A DNA stretch of 64,000 nt from Nonomuraea sp. NBC_00507. GTDB lineage: Bacteria > Actinomycetota > Actinomycetes > Streptosporangiales > Streptosporangiaceae. The stretch covers positions 6,262,001 through 6,326,000 of the forward strand of contig NZ_CP107853.1 of NCBI RefSeq assembly GCF_036013525.1, written 5' to 3'. This document shows, piece after piece, positions 26,359 through 34,651 of the stretch; positions within the stretch are counted from its first letter, which is position 1; each line of letters begins with the position of its first letter. A program made the translations under genes and the position numbers. The notes below the pieces were generated by a model, which searched no databases, had not been told where the DNA came from, and saw nothing but the letters and a program-made list of their open reading frames with translations.

Positions 26359-26373
26359 CTGAGCAGCCTAGCC

Positions 26374-26430
26374 TTAGAGTCGGCGCCCGAGGTCGCGCAA
26401 GGCCTGGTAATAGGGTGAACCACAACCCTC
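26374..26430 (-). pseudogene. C-terminal tail of a lost MmyB-like XRE regulator
   Basis: Reading the minus strand up to TAA 26376-26374 gives GSPYYQALRDLGRRL. This matches the C-terminus GSPSHQALREL of the intact regulator whose gene ends at 27230. Sixteen bases (TCGCGCAAGGCCTGGT) are identical at 26393-26408 and 27255-27270. The rest of this second regulator is missing and the iscB remnant abuts it. Confidence 0.5.
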
Positions 26431-27229
26431 CTTTCGAAAACAGTATGGAAAAGCTCGGTCGCGTAGAGTAGTGCGCTGTGCTTACTGCGCCGCCAGCGGG
26501 ACACCATTGAACATCGACCACATCCACCCGCGCAGCCGAGGCGGCACCGACCGGATCTCCAATCTGACCCTGGCCTGCGTGCCGTGCAACGAAGCGAAGT
26601 CAAATCGGCCGATCAAGGAGTTCCTGGCGGGCAAGCCGAAGCTGCTCGCCACCGTCCTGGCCCAGGCCAACGCTCCACTCCGGGGCGCTGCTGCGGTGCA
26701 GTCCACCCGCTGGGCGCTGTGGCGGGAACTCGATGCCCGCCTGCCCAAGCACGTGGCCTCTGGGGGCCGGACGAAGTGGAATCGCACGCGCAACCGCCTG
26801 CCCAAGACGCACGCTTTCGATGCCCTGGCCGTGGGCAAGCTCGATGCCATCACCGAAACGGTGTCCGCGGTGCTGGTCGCCAGATGTACAGGTCGCGGCA
26901 CTCATACCCGCACCCGCACCGACAAGCACGGCTTTCCCCGCCTCCGCCTGCCCCGGCAGAAGAGGTACTTCGCCTACGCCACCGGTGACCTGGTAACGGC
27001 CGTCGTCCCCACTGGAAAGAAGCAAGGAACCCACACCGGTCGTGTTGCCGTCCGTGCCACCGGTAGTTTCAACATCACCACCGCCCACGGCATCGTCCAA
27101 GGCATCAGCCACCGACACGTCCGCCTGCTGCAACGGGCGGACGGATACGCCTACACCTTTAAGCAGGAATCATGCCGACCGTACGCCGTTGCCTCGCCTG
27201 AAGGCGGGATCTCCACGGCGGTCACCTGA
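26414..27229 (+). pseudogene. 5'-truncated iscB-type RNA-guided nuclease remnant (HNH and RuvC-III part)
   Basis: The frame opens after a TAG at 26411 and the first possible start is GTG 26471 (252 aa). IscB is normally about 400-500 aa. Zinc ligands C3/C6 and C36/C39 and the HNH core IDHIHPRSRGG (His17) are present. RTKWNRTR and the RuvC-III motif KTHAFDA (H114, D117) follow, then a C-terminal target-adjacent-motif-reading-like domain. The N-terminal RRXRR (PLMP), RuvC-I, RuvC-II and bridge helix are missing, and only about 60 bp remain upstream, too little for an omega RNA. Its TGA touches the regulator stop. It cannot be a complete RNA-guided nuclease. An HNH-only activity is conceivable but unlikely. 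Confidence 0.8.
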
Positions 27230-28057
27230 TCAGCTAAGAGTCAGTTGCCGCAGCTCGCGCAAGGCCTGGTGCGAAGGGGAGCCGGGTTCGGTGGTGTAGA
27301 GCACGAGACGGAGGTCGTCGCGGTCGGGCACCGGCATGACCTGGCAGATCATGTCGATCACGCCGACGAGCGGGTGGGTGATGCGCTTGCGCTGCTCCCT
27401 GCGGATCTCGACCTCGTGCCGGGACCACAACTCGGCGAACTCGGGGCTGAGCGCGAGCATCTCGGCCACCAGCGCCCGCAGCCTGCGGTCGTCCGGGTAG
27501 CGCCCCAGGGCGGCCCGCAGGTCGGCGACCGCGGCGCGGGCGAAGCGGCCCTTCTCCTCGTCGTTGAGGTAATCGGCGATGTCGGGGGACATGAAGACCC
27601 AGCGGATGACGTTCCTGTCCTCGGGCGGCTGGTTGTCGAGGTCGCGCATGATGATGTTGGCCATCGGGTTCCAGGCGAGGATGTCGTAGCGGGCGTTGAG
27701 GACGTAGGTGGGCACCTCCTCCAGGAACGCCAGCAGGTGCAGCACGCCGCCGGGCACGTCCTCCCTGATCGACGGCGCCTCCAAGGGCTGCCCGGCCAGG
27801 TCGAACAGGTAGGCGCGCTCGTCCTGGGTCAGCATCAGCGCCCTGGCCAGCGCGTTGAGGACCTGCCGCGACGGATGGGGGCCGCGGCCCTGCTCCAGCC
27901 GGATGTAGTAGTCGATCGACATGCCGGCCAGCTGCGCGATCTCCTGCCTGCGCAGGCCCGGCGTGCGGCGGCGCTCGCCGCTGGGCAGTCCCACGTCGGC
28001 GGGGCTGACGCGGGCACGCCTGCTGCGGAGGAACTCTGCGAGTTGGTCCCGGTTCAT
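27230..28057 (-). CDS. XRE-family regulator with MmyB-like ligand-binding domain
   Basis: The protein is 275 aa from ATG 28057 (GGAGG only 1 nt away). ATG 28075 is an alternative. The N-terminal helix-turn-helix includes LRRQEIAQLAGMSIDYYIRLEQGR, and the C-terminal PAS-like MmyB domain has NARYDILAWNPMA and RNVIRWVF. This class usually sits divergent from a short-chain dehydrogenase and controls it, as here with the SDR at 28161. The ligand is possibly a fatty acid by family precedent. The 3' end abuts the iscB remnant without a gap (TGA|TCA). Confidence 0.9.
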   Translation of the reverse strand: MNRDQLAEFLRSRRARVSPADVGLPSGERRRTPGLRRQEIAQLAGMSIDYYIRLEQGRGPHPSRQVLNALARALMLTQDERAYLFDLAGQPLEAPSIREDVPGGVLHLLAFLEEVPTYVLNARYDILAWNPMANIIMRDLDNQPPEDRNVIRWVFMSPDIADYLNDEEKGRFARAAVADLRAALGRYPDDRRLRALVAEMLALSPEFAELWSRHEVEIRREQRKRITHPLVGVIDMICQVMPVPDRDDLRLVLYTTEPGSPSHQALRELRQLTLS

Positions 28058-28160
28058 GCCTCCATCCTCGGCCATGACCGTGCGGTCGTGGGTGGTACTG
28101 CCGATCCCAGCTTCCGCAGGTCTCTCCCGCACCCGGGCTCGCCTGGGCGAACGTGGAGGC

Positions 28161-28871
28161 ATGACGAAGATCGCTCTTATCACGGGTGCCAACAAGGGAA
28201 TCGGCTACGAGATCGCGCGGCTGCTCGCCGAGCAGGGCGTCACCGCGATCGTGGGAGCGCGCGACGAGGAGCGCGGGCGGGCCGCGGGCGAGCGGCTCGG
28301 GCTGCCGTACGTGCGGGTCGACGTGACCGACGAGGACAGCGCGGCGGCCGCCGCGAAGTGGATCGAGCAGGAGTACGGCACGCTCGACATCCTGGTCAAC
28401 AATGCCGGGATCAGCGGCGACCTCAACCAGGTCGTGCCCAGCACCGCCTCGGCGCAGGCGCTCAGGGACGTCTACGAGACGAACGTGTTCGGCGTGGTCA
28501 CCGTGACGAACGCCATGCTGCCGCTGCTGCGCACCTCGGCGGCGGGCCGGATCGTGAACATGTCGAGCGAGCTCGGCTCACTGAGCATGGCCGCGGCCCC
28601 GGACAGCCCCTTCGCGGAGGCCACGTTCCTCGCGTACAACTCCTCCAAGAGCGCGCTCAACATGATCACGGTTCTCTATGCCCGGGAGCTCAAGGACACC
28701 GCGATCAAGGTGAACGCCGCCAACCCCGGCTACTGCGCCACCGACCTCAACGGCCACGCCGGTTTCCGTACGGCCGAGCAGGGCGCGGCGATCGCCGTGC
28801 GGCTCGCCACGCTGGGGGAGGACGGTCCGACGGGCGCGTACCTGCAGGATGACGGCGCGCTCCCCTGGTGA
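28161..28871 (+). CDS. Short-chain dehydrogenase/reductase
   Basis: The protein is 236 aa, classical SDR. The cofactor motif is TGANKGIG, then NNAG, catalytic Ser in NMSSELGSL and the Tyr/Lys pair in YNSSKSALN. GARDEERG suggests NADP preference. It is divergent from the MmyB-type regulator across 103 bp, and both genes share the same TGGAGGCATGA start context. The stop overlaps a possible GTG start of the next gene. Known relatives reduce carbonyls. The substrate is not determined. Confidence 0.92.
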   Translation: MTKIALITGANKGIGYEIARLLAEQGVTAIVGARDEERGRAAGERLGLPYVRVDVTDEDSAAAAAKWIEQEYGTLDILVNNAGISGDLNQVVPSTASAQALRDVYETNVFGVVTVTNAMLPLLRTSAAGRIVNMSSELGSLSMAAAPDSPFAEATFLAYNSSKSALNMITVLYARELKDTAIKVNAANPGYCATDLNGHAGFRTAEQGAAIAVRLATLGEDGPTGAYLQDDGALPW

Positions 28872-28906
28872 GGTGTCAAATCTGGCGAAGCGGACAGAAG
28901 GGGGTG

Positions 28907-30304
28907 ATGGGACGAGATCTGGATAAAGAGCGATTCACTGAGGCGGAGTACGTCCGCTTCGGGGAACGCCTCCAGGAGCAGCTCGGCGTCTTGCGCGAGC
29001 TGCTCGATACCCCCGGCTTCGGCGCGGGCCCGGCCACGATCGGGGCCGAGCTGGAGCTGTTCCTCATCGACGAGCGCGGGCGGCCGTTGCCGCGCAACAG
29101 CCAGGTGCTGGAGGCGCTCGGCGACCCCCGCGTGGTGCTGGAACTGGGCCGCTACAACGTCGAGGTCAACCTGACCCCGACGCCGCTCGAGGGCCGGCCG
29201 TTCGAGGTGATGAGCGGCGAGGTCCAGGAGACGATGACGAAGGTGGACGGCGCGGTCGAGGGCGGCGGCGCGCTGCCCATCGGCATCCTGCCCACCCTCG
29301 GCACCGACGACTTCACCGTCAACGCCATGAGCGACCAGAACCGCTATCGCGCCTTGAGCAGGGGCATCCGGCGGCTGCGGCTGGAGCCGTTCCTGGTCAA
29401 GATCGACGAGCTGGAGCTGGCGGTGGAGGACGTGATCCTCGAGGCCGCCAACACCTCCTGGCAGGTGCACATCCGCACGCCGCCCGAGCGCTTCGCCCGG
29501 CTGTTCAACGCCGCCCAGCTCGCCATCGGGCCGGTGCTGGCCGCGTGCGGCAACTCGCCGTTCTTCCTGGGCAGGCAGTTGTGGGAGGAGACGCGGATCG
29601 CGCTGATGGAGGAGGCCGCCGACGACCGGGACGTGGAGCGGCGCGGGCGCAGGGACGGACGGGTCACGTTCGGCTCCGACTGGTTGCGCGAGGGCGCGCA
29701 CGAGCTGTTCGAGCGGTATGTGCGCGACTACGAGCCGATCGTCCCCGACCTCCACGACGATGCCGGGCCGCACGAGGTGCCCGAGCTGCGGCTGCACCAG
29801 GGCACGATCTGGCAGTGGAACCGGCCCGTCTACGACCCGGCCGACGGTGGGCACCTGCGGATCGAGATGCGGGCGCTGCCGGCCGGGCCCTCGTGCGCGG
29901 ACATGGCCGCCAACACGGCCTTCCTGCTGGGGCTGACGTTGTCGCAGGCCGAGCGGGACCTGACCGGTTACCGGTTCGCGGAGGCGTACCAGAACTTCTA
30001 CCGGGCCGCCATGCACGGGCTGGACGCCAAGCTGTCCTGGCCGGGGGAGGACGGCGAGTTCGGCGCCGCCGACCTGGTGCTCACCCTGCTGCCCGAGGCG
30101 CGGGCGGGGCTGCTCGGAGCCGGGGTGACCCCGAGCGACGCCGACCGCGCGCTGGGCATCATCGAGCAGCGGACCCGGCTGCGCCGCACGGGGTCGGTGT
30201 GGCAGCGGGAGGCGCTGGCGCGCTTCCGCGGCGACCGGGAGCGACTCGTGCGGCGCTATCGCGAGCTGGCGTTGTCGGGACTTCCTGTGCATTTGTGGCG
30301 CTGA
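28907..30304 (+). CDS. Glutamate-cysteine ligase-family (GCS2-like) protein
   Basis: The protein is 465 aa from ATG 28907 with AAGGGGG 3 nt upstream. GTG 28868 overlaps the SDR stop and could be a coupled start. N-terminal IGAELELFLID and NVEVNLTPTP, central FNAAQLAIGPVLAACGNSPFFLG and C-terminal LRIEMRALPAGPS match the GCS2 ATP-grasp-like ligase superfamily. These proteins join glutamate to an amine, thiol or amino acid. Actinomycetes have several paralogues of unknown substrate, and mycothiol organisms normally do not make glutathione. Co-direction with an SDR suggests shared expression. Confidence 0.82.
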   Translation: MGRDLDKERFTEAEYVRFGERLQEQLGVLRELLDTPGFGAGPATIGAELELFLIDERGRPLPRNSQVLEALGDPRVVLELGRYNVEVNLTPTPLEGRPFEVMSGEVQETMTKVDGAVEGGGALPIGILPTLGTDDFTVNAMSDQNRYRALSRGIRRLRLEPFLVKIDELELAVEDVILEAANTSWQVHIRTPPERFARLFNAAQLAIGPVLAACGNSPFFLGRQLWEETRIALMEEAADDRDVERRGRRDGRVTFGSDWLREGAHELFERYVRDYEPIVPDLHDDAGPHEVPELRLHQGTIWQWNRPVYDPADGGHLRIEMRALPAGPSCADMAANTAFLLGLTLSQAERDLTGYRFAEAYQNFYRAAMHGLDAKLSWPGEDGEFGAADLVLTLLPEARAGLLGAGVTPSDADRALGIIEQRTRLRRTGSVWQREALARFRGDRERLVRRYRELALSGLPVHLWR

Positions 30305-30314
30305 CCCGCAACCA

Positions 30315-30343
30315 TTGCCGTTCCCGTTCCGTCACACTAGGTA
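30315..30343 (+). promoter_or_regulatory. Promoter upstream of the conserved unknown gene
   Basis: TTGCCG (30315-30320) and TAGGTA (30338-30343) are separated by 17 bp. Transcription would begin near 30350 with a leader of about 19 nt carrying a GAGGGAG ribosome site. Confidence 0.45.
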
Positions 30344-30368
30344 AAGAAACGGGAAAGGTGAGGGAGAT

Positions 30369-31397
30369 ATGGCGGAAACAGGGATGGCTCCCACCGAGAA
30401 GGCGCCGTACGTGCTGAACCGGGCGACGGGGGACCTGACCGAGGGGGCCGCCAAGCTCACGCAGGAGATCGGCGGCACCGGTGTCGAGGCCCTGCTGGCA
30501 CAGGCCAACAGGACCGCGGCCCGCAGAGGAGCCGCCGGCGCGCTCGGTGCCATGCAGCCCAGGCCGGCCGAGTGGTACGCCTTCGACGCCAAGGACCAGG
30601 ACACCGCCGACTGGTATCCCCAGGGCCTGACCTGCGGTGAGGAGTCCGGCTCCATCGGGGTGCCGGTGTTCGTGGCGAGCTGGTATTTCAAACCGGAGGC
30701 CGGCGAGCGGGGGGTCAGGGTGTCGTTCCTGAGCCCGCGCACGCTGAAGTATCAGCACGCGTTGCTGGTGACGGCCAAGCCGGACGGGACGTACGGGCCG
30801 ATCGACATCCACGCGGGCGGCATCGCCATCGACGGCACCCTGCTCTACGTGGCCGACACGGTCAGGGGGCTGCGCGTCTTCGATCTGAACAATCTGCTCG
30901 ACCTACGGACCGCGCAGAACGACCTGGGCGACGCCAAGCTGATCGGGCGGCACGGCGGCAAGTTCCACGCCTTCGGCTACCGGTACATCATTCCCCAGAC
31001 GGACTTCTGGCGGGTCGGGCAGCGGGGGCCGCACTTCTCGTTCGTGTCGATCGACCGCAGCGGCGGGACGCCGCGGTTGATCACGGGGGAGTACCGGGAG
31101 GACGATCCGGGTGGCTGGGTGGCGCACTGGGACCTCGCCTTCTCCGGCGGCGAGCCCAGCGAGGCCTTCGTCATGGGGCACCCCAAGATCCAGGGGGCGA
31201 TCTCGCACGGCGGGAAGTGGTACCTCAGCCAGGCGGCCAGCGCCACCACCAACGGCAAGCTGCTCGTCTACGCCGACCAGAAGCTGCAGACCAGGCCGTT
31301 CCCCATCGGGCCCGAGGACCTGACCGTGCAGGACGGCAAGGTGTGGAGCGTCACCGAGTTCAGGAACAAGCGGGTGATCTTCGGGGTCGGTCTCTGA
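30369..31397 (+). CDS. Conserved hypothetical protein, possibly beta-propeller
   Basis: The protein is 342 aa. An N-terminal helical segment of about 60 residues is followed by repeated Gly-rich beta motifs such as IAIDGTLLYVADTVRGLRVF, HAFGYRYIIPQT and GKWYLSQAAS. These recall blades of a propeller. There is no signal peptide or membrane helix, so it is probably cytoplasmic unless exported by another route. It has its own promoter and is convergent with a PaaX-like gene 14 bp away. Function was not recognised. Confidence 0.75.
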   Translation: MAETGMAPTEKAPYVLNRATGDLTEGAAKLTQEIGGTGVEALLAQANRTAARRGAAGALGAMQPRPAEWYAFDAKDQDTADWYPQGLTCGEESGSIGVPVFVASWYFKPEAGERGVRVSFLSPRTLKYQHALLVTAKPDGTYGPIDIHAGGIAIDGTLLYVADTVRGLRVFDLNNLLDLRTAQNDLGDAKLIGRHGGKFHAFGYRYIIPQTDFWRVGQRGPHFSFVSIDRSGGTPRLITGEYREDDPGGWVAHWDLAFSGGEPSEAFVMGHPKIQGAISHGGKWYLSQAASATTNGKLLVYADQKLQTRPFPIGPEDLTVQDGKVWSVTEFRNKRVIFGVGL

Positions 31398-31411
31398 GGT
31401 GCCGCCTCGGA

Positions 31412-32131
31412 TCAGTCTTTGAGATGGCGGAGCAGGACCTCGCGGTAGCGGGTGTCGAAGTCGTCGTAACGGGCCCGAAGCTCCGTGCCAGGCCAGCCGG
31501 CCGGCAGCAGCTCCTCCGGGAGCAGCGGGTCGGCCAGCAGGTGGCGCAGCACCGCGGCCGACACCAGGAAACCCTCGGCCAGCCCGTCGGCGCGCTCCAG
31601 CTCCCGCTCCAGCCGGCGGGCCTCGGCCGCCCAGCCGTCGAGGTCCCACAGCAGGGGAGTGGGGTCGGGATGCGGGCGGCCGTCGATGCGCGTGCACTGC
31701 GCGGTGACGCTCTCCGGCCACGCGCGCACCAGGTTGGCGGGCCGCAGCCAGGTGCCCTCGCGTAGCTCGGCCAGGCGCAACGTGGTCATCGTGTGCCGGA
31801 ACGCGGCCCGGTCGGCGGGCGCGCGCCGCTCCGCGGTGACGACGGCCACCTCCCAGGTGCCGTCCCACGGCCTGGTGTGCGGGTCGCGGCTCTCGTCCTG
31901 CCTGGCCTGGCGCTCGACGAGCCGCTCCGACAGCGTGTAGAAGCGGTCCTCCTGGATCAGGTCTCCCGCCGCCACCATGCGGGACAGCGCGACGCGTACG
32001 GTGCCCTCGGCGATGCCGAACAACGCCCCGATGCGCACCAGATGGCGGGCCGGCAGGCGCGGGGGATGGTGGCCCAGCAGCGCGCTCAGGACGGCCGACC
32101 GCGCACTCAAGGTTTTATTACGCTCTTCCAT
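31412..32131 (-). CDS. PaaX-family transcriptional regulator
   Basis: The protein is 239 aa from ATG 32131. The N-terminal winged helix reads LVRIGALFGIAEGTVRVALSRMVAAGDL, and a PaaX middle and C-terminal domain follow (WDGTWEVAVVTAERR). TATACT lies 9 nt before the ATG, and no ribosome site is seen, so translation may be near-leaderless. It is divergent from an acyl-CoA dehydrogenase across only 31 bp. Family members respond to phenylacetyl-CoA or related acyl-CoAs. Here the ligand is probably the dehydrogenase substrate, by inference. Confidence 0.88.
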   Translation of the reverse strand: MEERNKTLSARSAVLSALLGHHPPRLPARHLVRIGALFGIAEGTVRVALSRMVAAGDLIQEDRFYTLSERLVERQARQDESRDPHTRPWDGTWEVAVVTAERRAPADRAAFRHTMTTLRLAELREGTWLRPANLVRAWPESVTAQCTRIDGRPHPDPTPLLWDLDGWAAEARRLERELERADGLAEGFLVSAAVLRHLLADPLLPEELLPAGWPGTELRARYDDFDTRYREVLLRHLKD

Positions 32132-32162
32132 CGCATGTCGAGTATATGTAACACTCGCAGAC
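32132..32162. promoter_or_regulatory. 31-bp shared divergent promoter/operator of paaX-like and acyl-CoA dehydrogenase genes
   Basis: CGAGT (32139-32143) and ACTCG (32153-32157) form an inverted repeat around ATATGTAAC. The same AT-rich core supplies TATACT for the minus strand and TATATG or TATGTA for the plus strand. One bound regulator would cover both promoters. Confidence 0.45.
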
Positions 32163-33851
32163 ATGGGGCGCTATCTCGTAGAACCTTTCGACCGCAGCGA
32201 CCGCTACGCCACCGAGCGCTACCAAGGCGCGGCCGGGCGCAACTGGTGGGCCTGCGATCCCACGCTGCAGCTGCTCCTGCGGCGGCACCTGGGCGAGGGC
32301 TTCACCTGGGCCGAGCCGCACCTCCACCGGCTGGGCGCGCTCATGGGCGGGCTCGTGGCCGAGTGCGCCGAGGAGACCGACCGCCATCCGCCACGGCTGG
32401 AGAAGTACGACAAGTGGGGCAGAGACGTCAGCCAGGTCGTCATGCCGCCGTCGTTCCAGACCGCCCGGCAGGCGCTCATGGCGGACAACTTCACCGCGCC
32501 GTCGTTCGCCGAAGAGGCCCGGGCACACGGGGCGGATCCGGCGGCGCTCGCCGCGGCGTGGACGTACCTGCTCGACCAGGCCGACATCGGGATGGGCTGC
32601 GCGCTCGGCACGGGCGGCGACATGGTGGTGCAGCTGGCCGAGAAGCACGCGCCGCCGGACGTACGCGATCGGGTGCGGGAGATCTTCGCGAACGGCTTCT
32701 ACTCCGGCGAGGCCGCTCAGATGTTCACCGAGCGGACGGGCGGTTCGGACCTGGCGGCTCTGGAGGCCGCGGCCGTGCCGTCGGGCGACGCCTGGCAGCT
32801 GACCGGCTTCAAATGGTTCGCCTCCAACGCCAACGGATCCGCGTTCGTGGTGCTCGCCCGGCTCCCCGATGGAGCCGTGGCGCCGTTCCTGGTGTTGTGG
32901 GAACGGCGGGACGGCACCCGCAACGGGGTGCGGATCAGGCGGCTCAAGGACAAACTCGGCACCCGCTCGGTCGCCTCGGCCGAGGTCGAGTTCGCCGACG
33001 CGGAGGCGTTCCTGCTGGCCGGGCAGGGCTCCGGGTCAGGGCTCGGGACCATGATGAAGCTCACCAACGCCTCCAGGCTCGGCGTGGCCATGATGGGTCT
33101 CGGCGTGGCCAGGCGCGCGCTGGTGGAGTCGATCTGCTACGCCCGCGCCCGCGAGGCGTTCGGCCGCCCGCTCATCGACCAGCCCCTCATGCGCCGCAAG
33201 CTCGCCGAGCTGATCGTCGAGGTCGAGGCCGCGCAGGCGCTCGTCTTCGACGGCCACGTCGGCCCCCGGCTGCGCCTGGCGCCCGCCCTGATCAAGCTGC
33301 GCGCGGCCCGGCTCGGCGTGACGGCCGCCAGCGACGCGATCGAGGTGCATGGCGGCAACGGCTACATCGAGCAGTGGCCGGTCGCCAGACTCCTGCGCGA
33401 CGCCCAGGTCAACCCCATCTGGGAGGGCGGCGACAACATCCTGTGCCTGGACGTACGGCGGGCCATGGTGCGCGAGAACGCCCACGAGCCGTTCCTTGAG
33501 CGGCTGGAAGCGGCCGCCGACCAGGCCCCGCCCGGCTCCGGAGACCTGGTGCGGCAACGCATCGAGGACCTCCGCAAGGCGATCACCGCCTGGTCCTCGC
33601 TGGAGCTGTCGGCGGCCGAGGCCCGGCTGTATCCGCTGGCCCAGCTCATGGCGGACGTCTACGCCGCCGCCCTGCTGCTGGAACAGGCGGGCTGGGAGCA
33701 GCGCTCGGGCCACGGTGACCGCAAGGCCCTGGTCGCCCGCCTCTACGCCGACGCCCACCTCGCCGACCACGGCCCGCTGCGCGGGATCGACCGCCCGGCA
33801 GACGACCTGGAGCACTTCGACGATCTCGTCGCGGGGGCGGTGACGCTCTAG
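32163..33851 (+). CDS. Acyl-CoA dehydrogenase, AidB-like
   Basis: The protein is 562 aa, longer than ordinary acyl-CoA dehydrogenases and matching the AidB subfamily. It has an N-terminal extension with RNWW, FAD-domain segments MFTERTGGSDLAA and LTGFKWFASNANG, the helical domain YARAREAFGRPLIDQPLMRR, HGGNGYIEQWPVARLLRDAQV and a C-terminal IWEGGDNILCLDV. AidB proteins are linked to alkylation response or branched acyl-CoA oxidation. The start is ATG 32163, without a clear ribosome site. The stop overlaps the convergent hydrolase stop by 4 bp (CTAG). Confidence 0.9.
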   Translation: MGRYLVEPFDRSDRYATERYQGAAGRNWWACDPTLQLLLRRHLGEGFTWAEPHLHRLGALMGGLVAECAEETDRHPPRLEKYDKWGRDVSQVVMPPSFQTARQALMADNFTAPSFAEEARAHGADPAALAAAWTYLLDQADIGMGCALGTGGDMVVQLAEKHAPPDVRDRVREIFANGFYSGEAAQMFTERTGGSDLAALEAAAVPSGDAWQLTGFKWFASNANGSAFVVLARLPDGAVAPFLVLWERRDGTRNGVRIRRLKDKLGTRSVASAEVEFADAEAFLLAGQGSGSGLGTMMKLTNASRLGVAMMGLGVARRALVESICYARAREAFGRPLIDQPLMRRKLAELIVEVEAAQALVFDGHVGPRLRLAPALIKLRAARLGVTAASDAIEVHGGNGYIEQWPVARLLRDAQVNPIWEGGDNILCLDVRRAMVRENAHEPFLERLEAAADQAPPGSGDLVRQRIEDLRKAITAWSSLELSAAEARLYPLAQLMADVYAAALLLEQAGWEQRSGHGDRKALVARLYADAHLADHGPLRGIDRPADDLEHFDDLVAGAVTL

Positions 33852-34627
33852 CCCCTCGCCACCATGGCCTCGAACCCCTGGACGATCGTGGACCACGTCG
33901 CGGTTCGCGGATCGATGACCTCGAAGTGGCCGACGTCCTCCAGTTCGAGCAGCTGACAGGGGTCCCCGGCCTGGTGCGCGGCCTCCGCGTACCGGCGGCT
34001 GAGCTCCGGCGGGACGCGATCGTCATCGGTGCCGTGAACGACGAGCGCCGCAGATCCGCTCGGCAGCCGGCGCATCGGGTCGGCCAGGTCATAGAGCTCA
34101 GGCCGCTGCTCAGGCGTGCCACCGACGAAGTCGAGCGCGGCCCCGTCTCCGATGCCCAGCCGCGCCGCCTCGGCCAGATCGCAGACGCCGCCGAGCGGCA
34201 CGACCGCGGCGACCGGTCGCGTCCCGGCCGCCCACAACGCGAGCTGGCCGCCCGCCGAGTGCCCGAGCAGCACCACCGGCACGTCGCCGACCGGCCCGAG
34301 CTCGTCAAGGTGCCGGAGGGCGGCCGCGATGTCGTCGAGCGTCGCCGGCACGCCTCCGCCGGTGCCGACCCGCCGGTACTCCACGTTCCAGCTCGCCCAC
34401 CCGCGCAAGGCGAGGTCGGCGCAGAGCGCCCGAGTTATCTCCCGCCCGAAGCGGGACCGCCAGAAGCCACCGTGGATCACCACCACAAGCCCGCGCGGCG
34501 CGGCATCGGGAGGCAGCCGCAGATCGGCTTCGTGGTCGGGAAGAGGCCCGTACCGGTGGGTCTCCACCGTGACGTCATACTCATCGGACCAGCTCGCGAG
34601 TTCGGCGAAGAATCGGTCGAGATCCAT
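33848..34627 (-). CDS. Alpha/beta hydrolase
   Basis: The protein is 259 aa with an oxyanion-hole motif VIHGGFWRS, a nucleophile elbow GHSAGGQ, an acid region VHGTDDDRVP and a catalytic His in VGHFEVID. It resembles kynurenine formamidase-like or esterase members of the HGG(F/W) group. There is no signal peptide. GAGGGGGA precedes the ATG. The substrate is not determined. Its 3' end shares four bases (CTAG) with the dehydrogenase stop on the other strand. Confidence 0.88.
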   Translation of the reverse strand: MDLDRFFAELASWSDEYDVTVETHRYGPLPDHEADLRLPPDAAPRGLVVVIHGGFWRSRFGREITRALCADLALRGWASWNVEYRRVGTGGGVPATLDDIAAALRHLDELGPVGDVPVVLLGHSAGGQLALWAAGTRPVAAVVPLGGVCDLAEAARLGIGDGAALDFVGGTPEQRPELYDLADPMRRLPSGSAALVVHGTDDDRVPPELSRRYAEAAHQAGDPCQLLELEDVGHFEVIDPRTATWSTIVQGFEAMVARG

Positions 34628-34651
34628 TGGAGTCCCCCTCGGGTCCTCAGC

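Noticed and set aside
22631..26362. Plus-strand open frame of 1243 codons
   Set aside because: It runs antisense through polX, an aldo/keto reductase and alcohol dehydrogenase, all strongly supported. High G+C keeps the antisense frame open.
26414..27229. Complete OMEGA (IscB plus guide RNA) system
   Set aside because: RuvC-I, RuvC-II, bridge helix and RRXRR domain are absent and there is no room for an omega RNA upstream.
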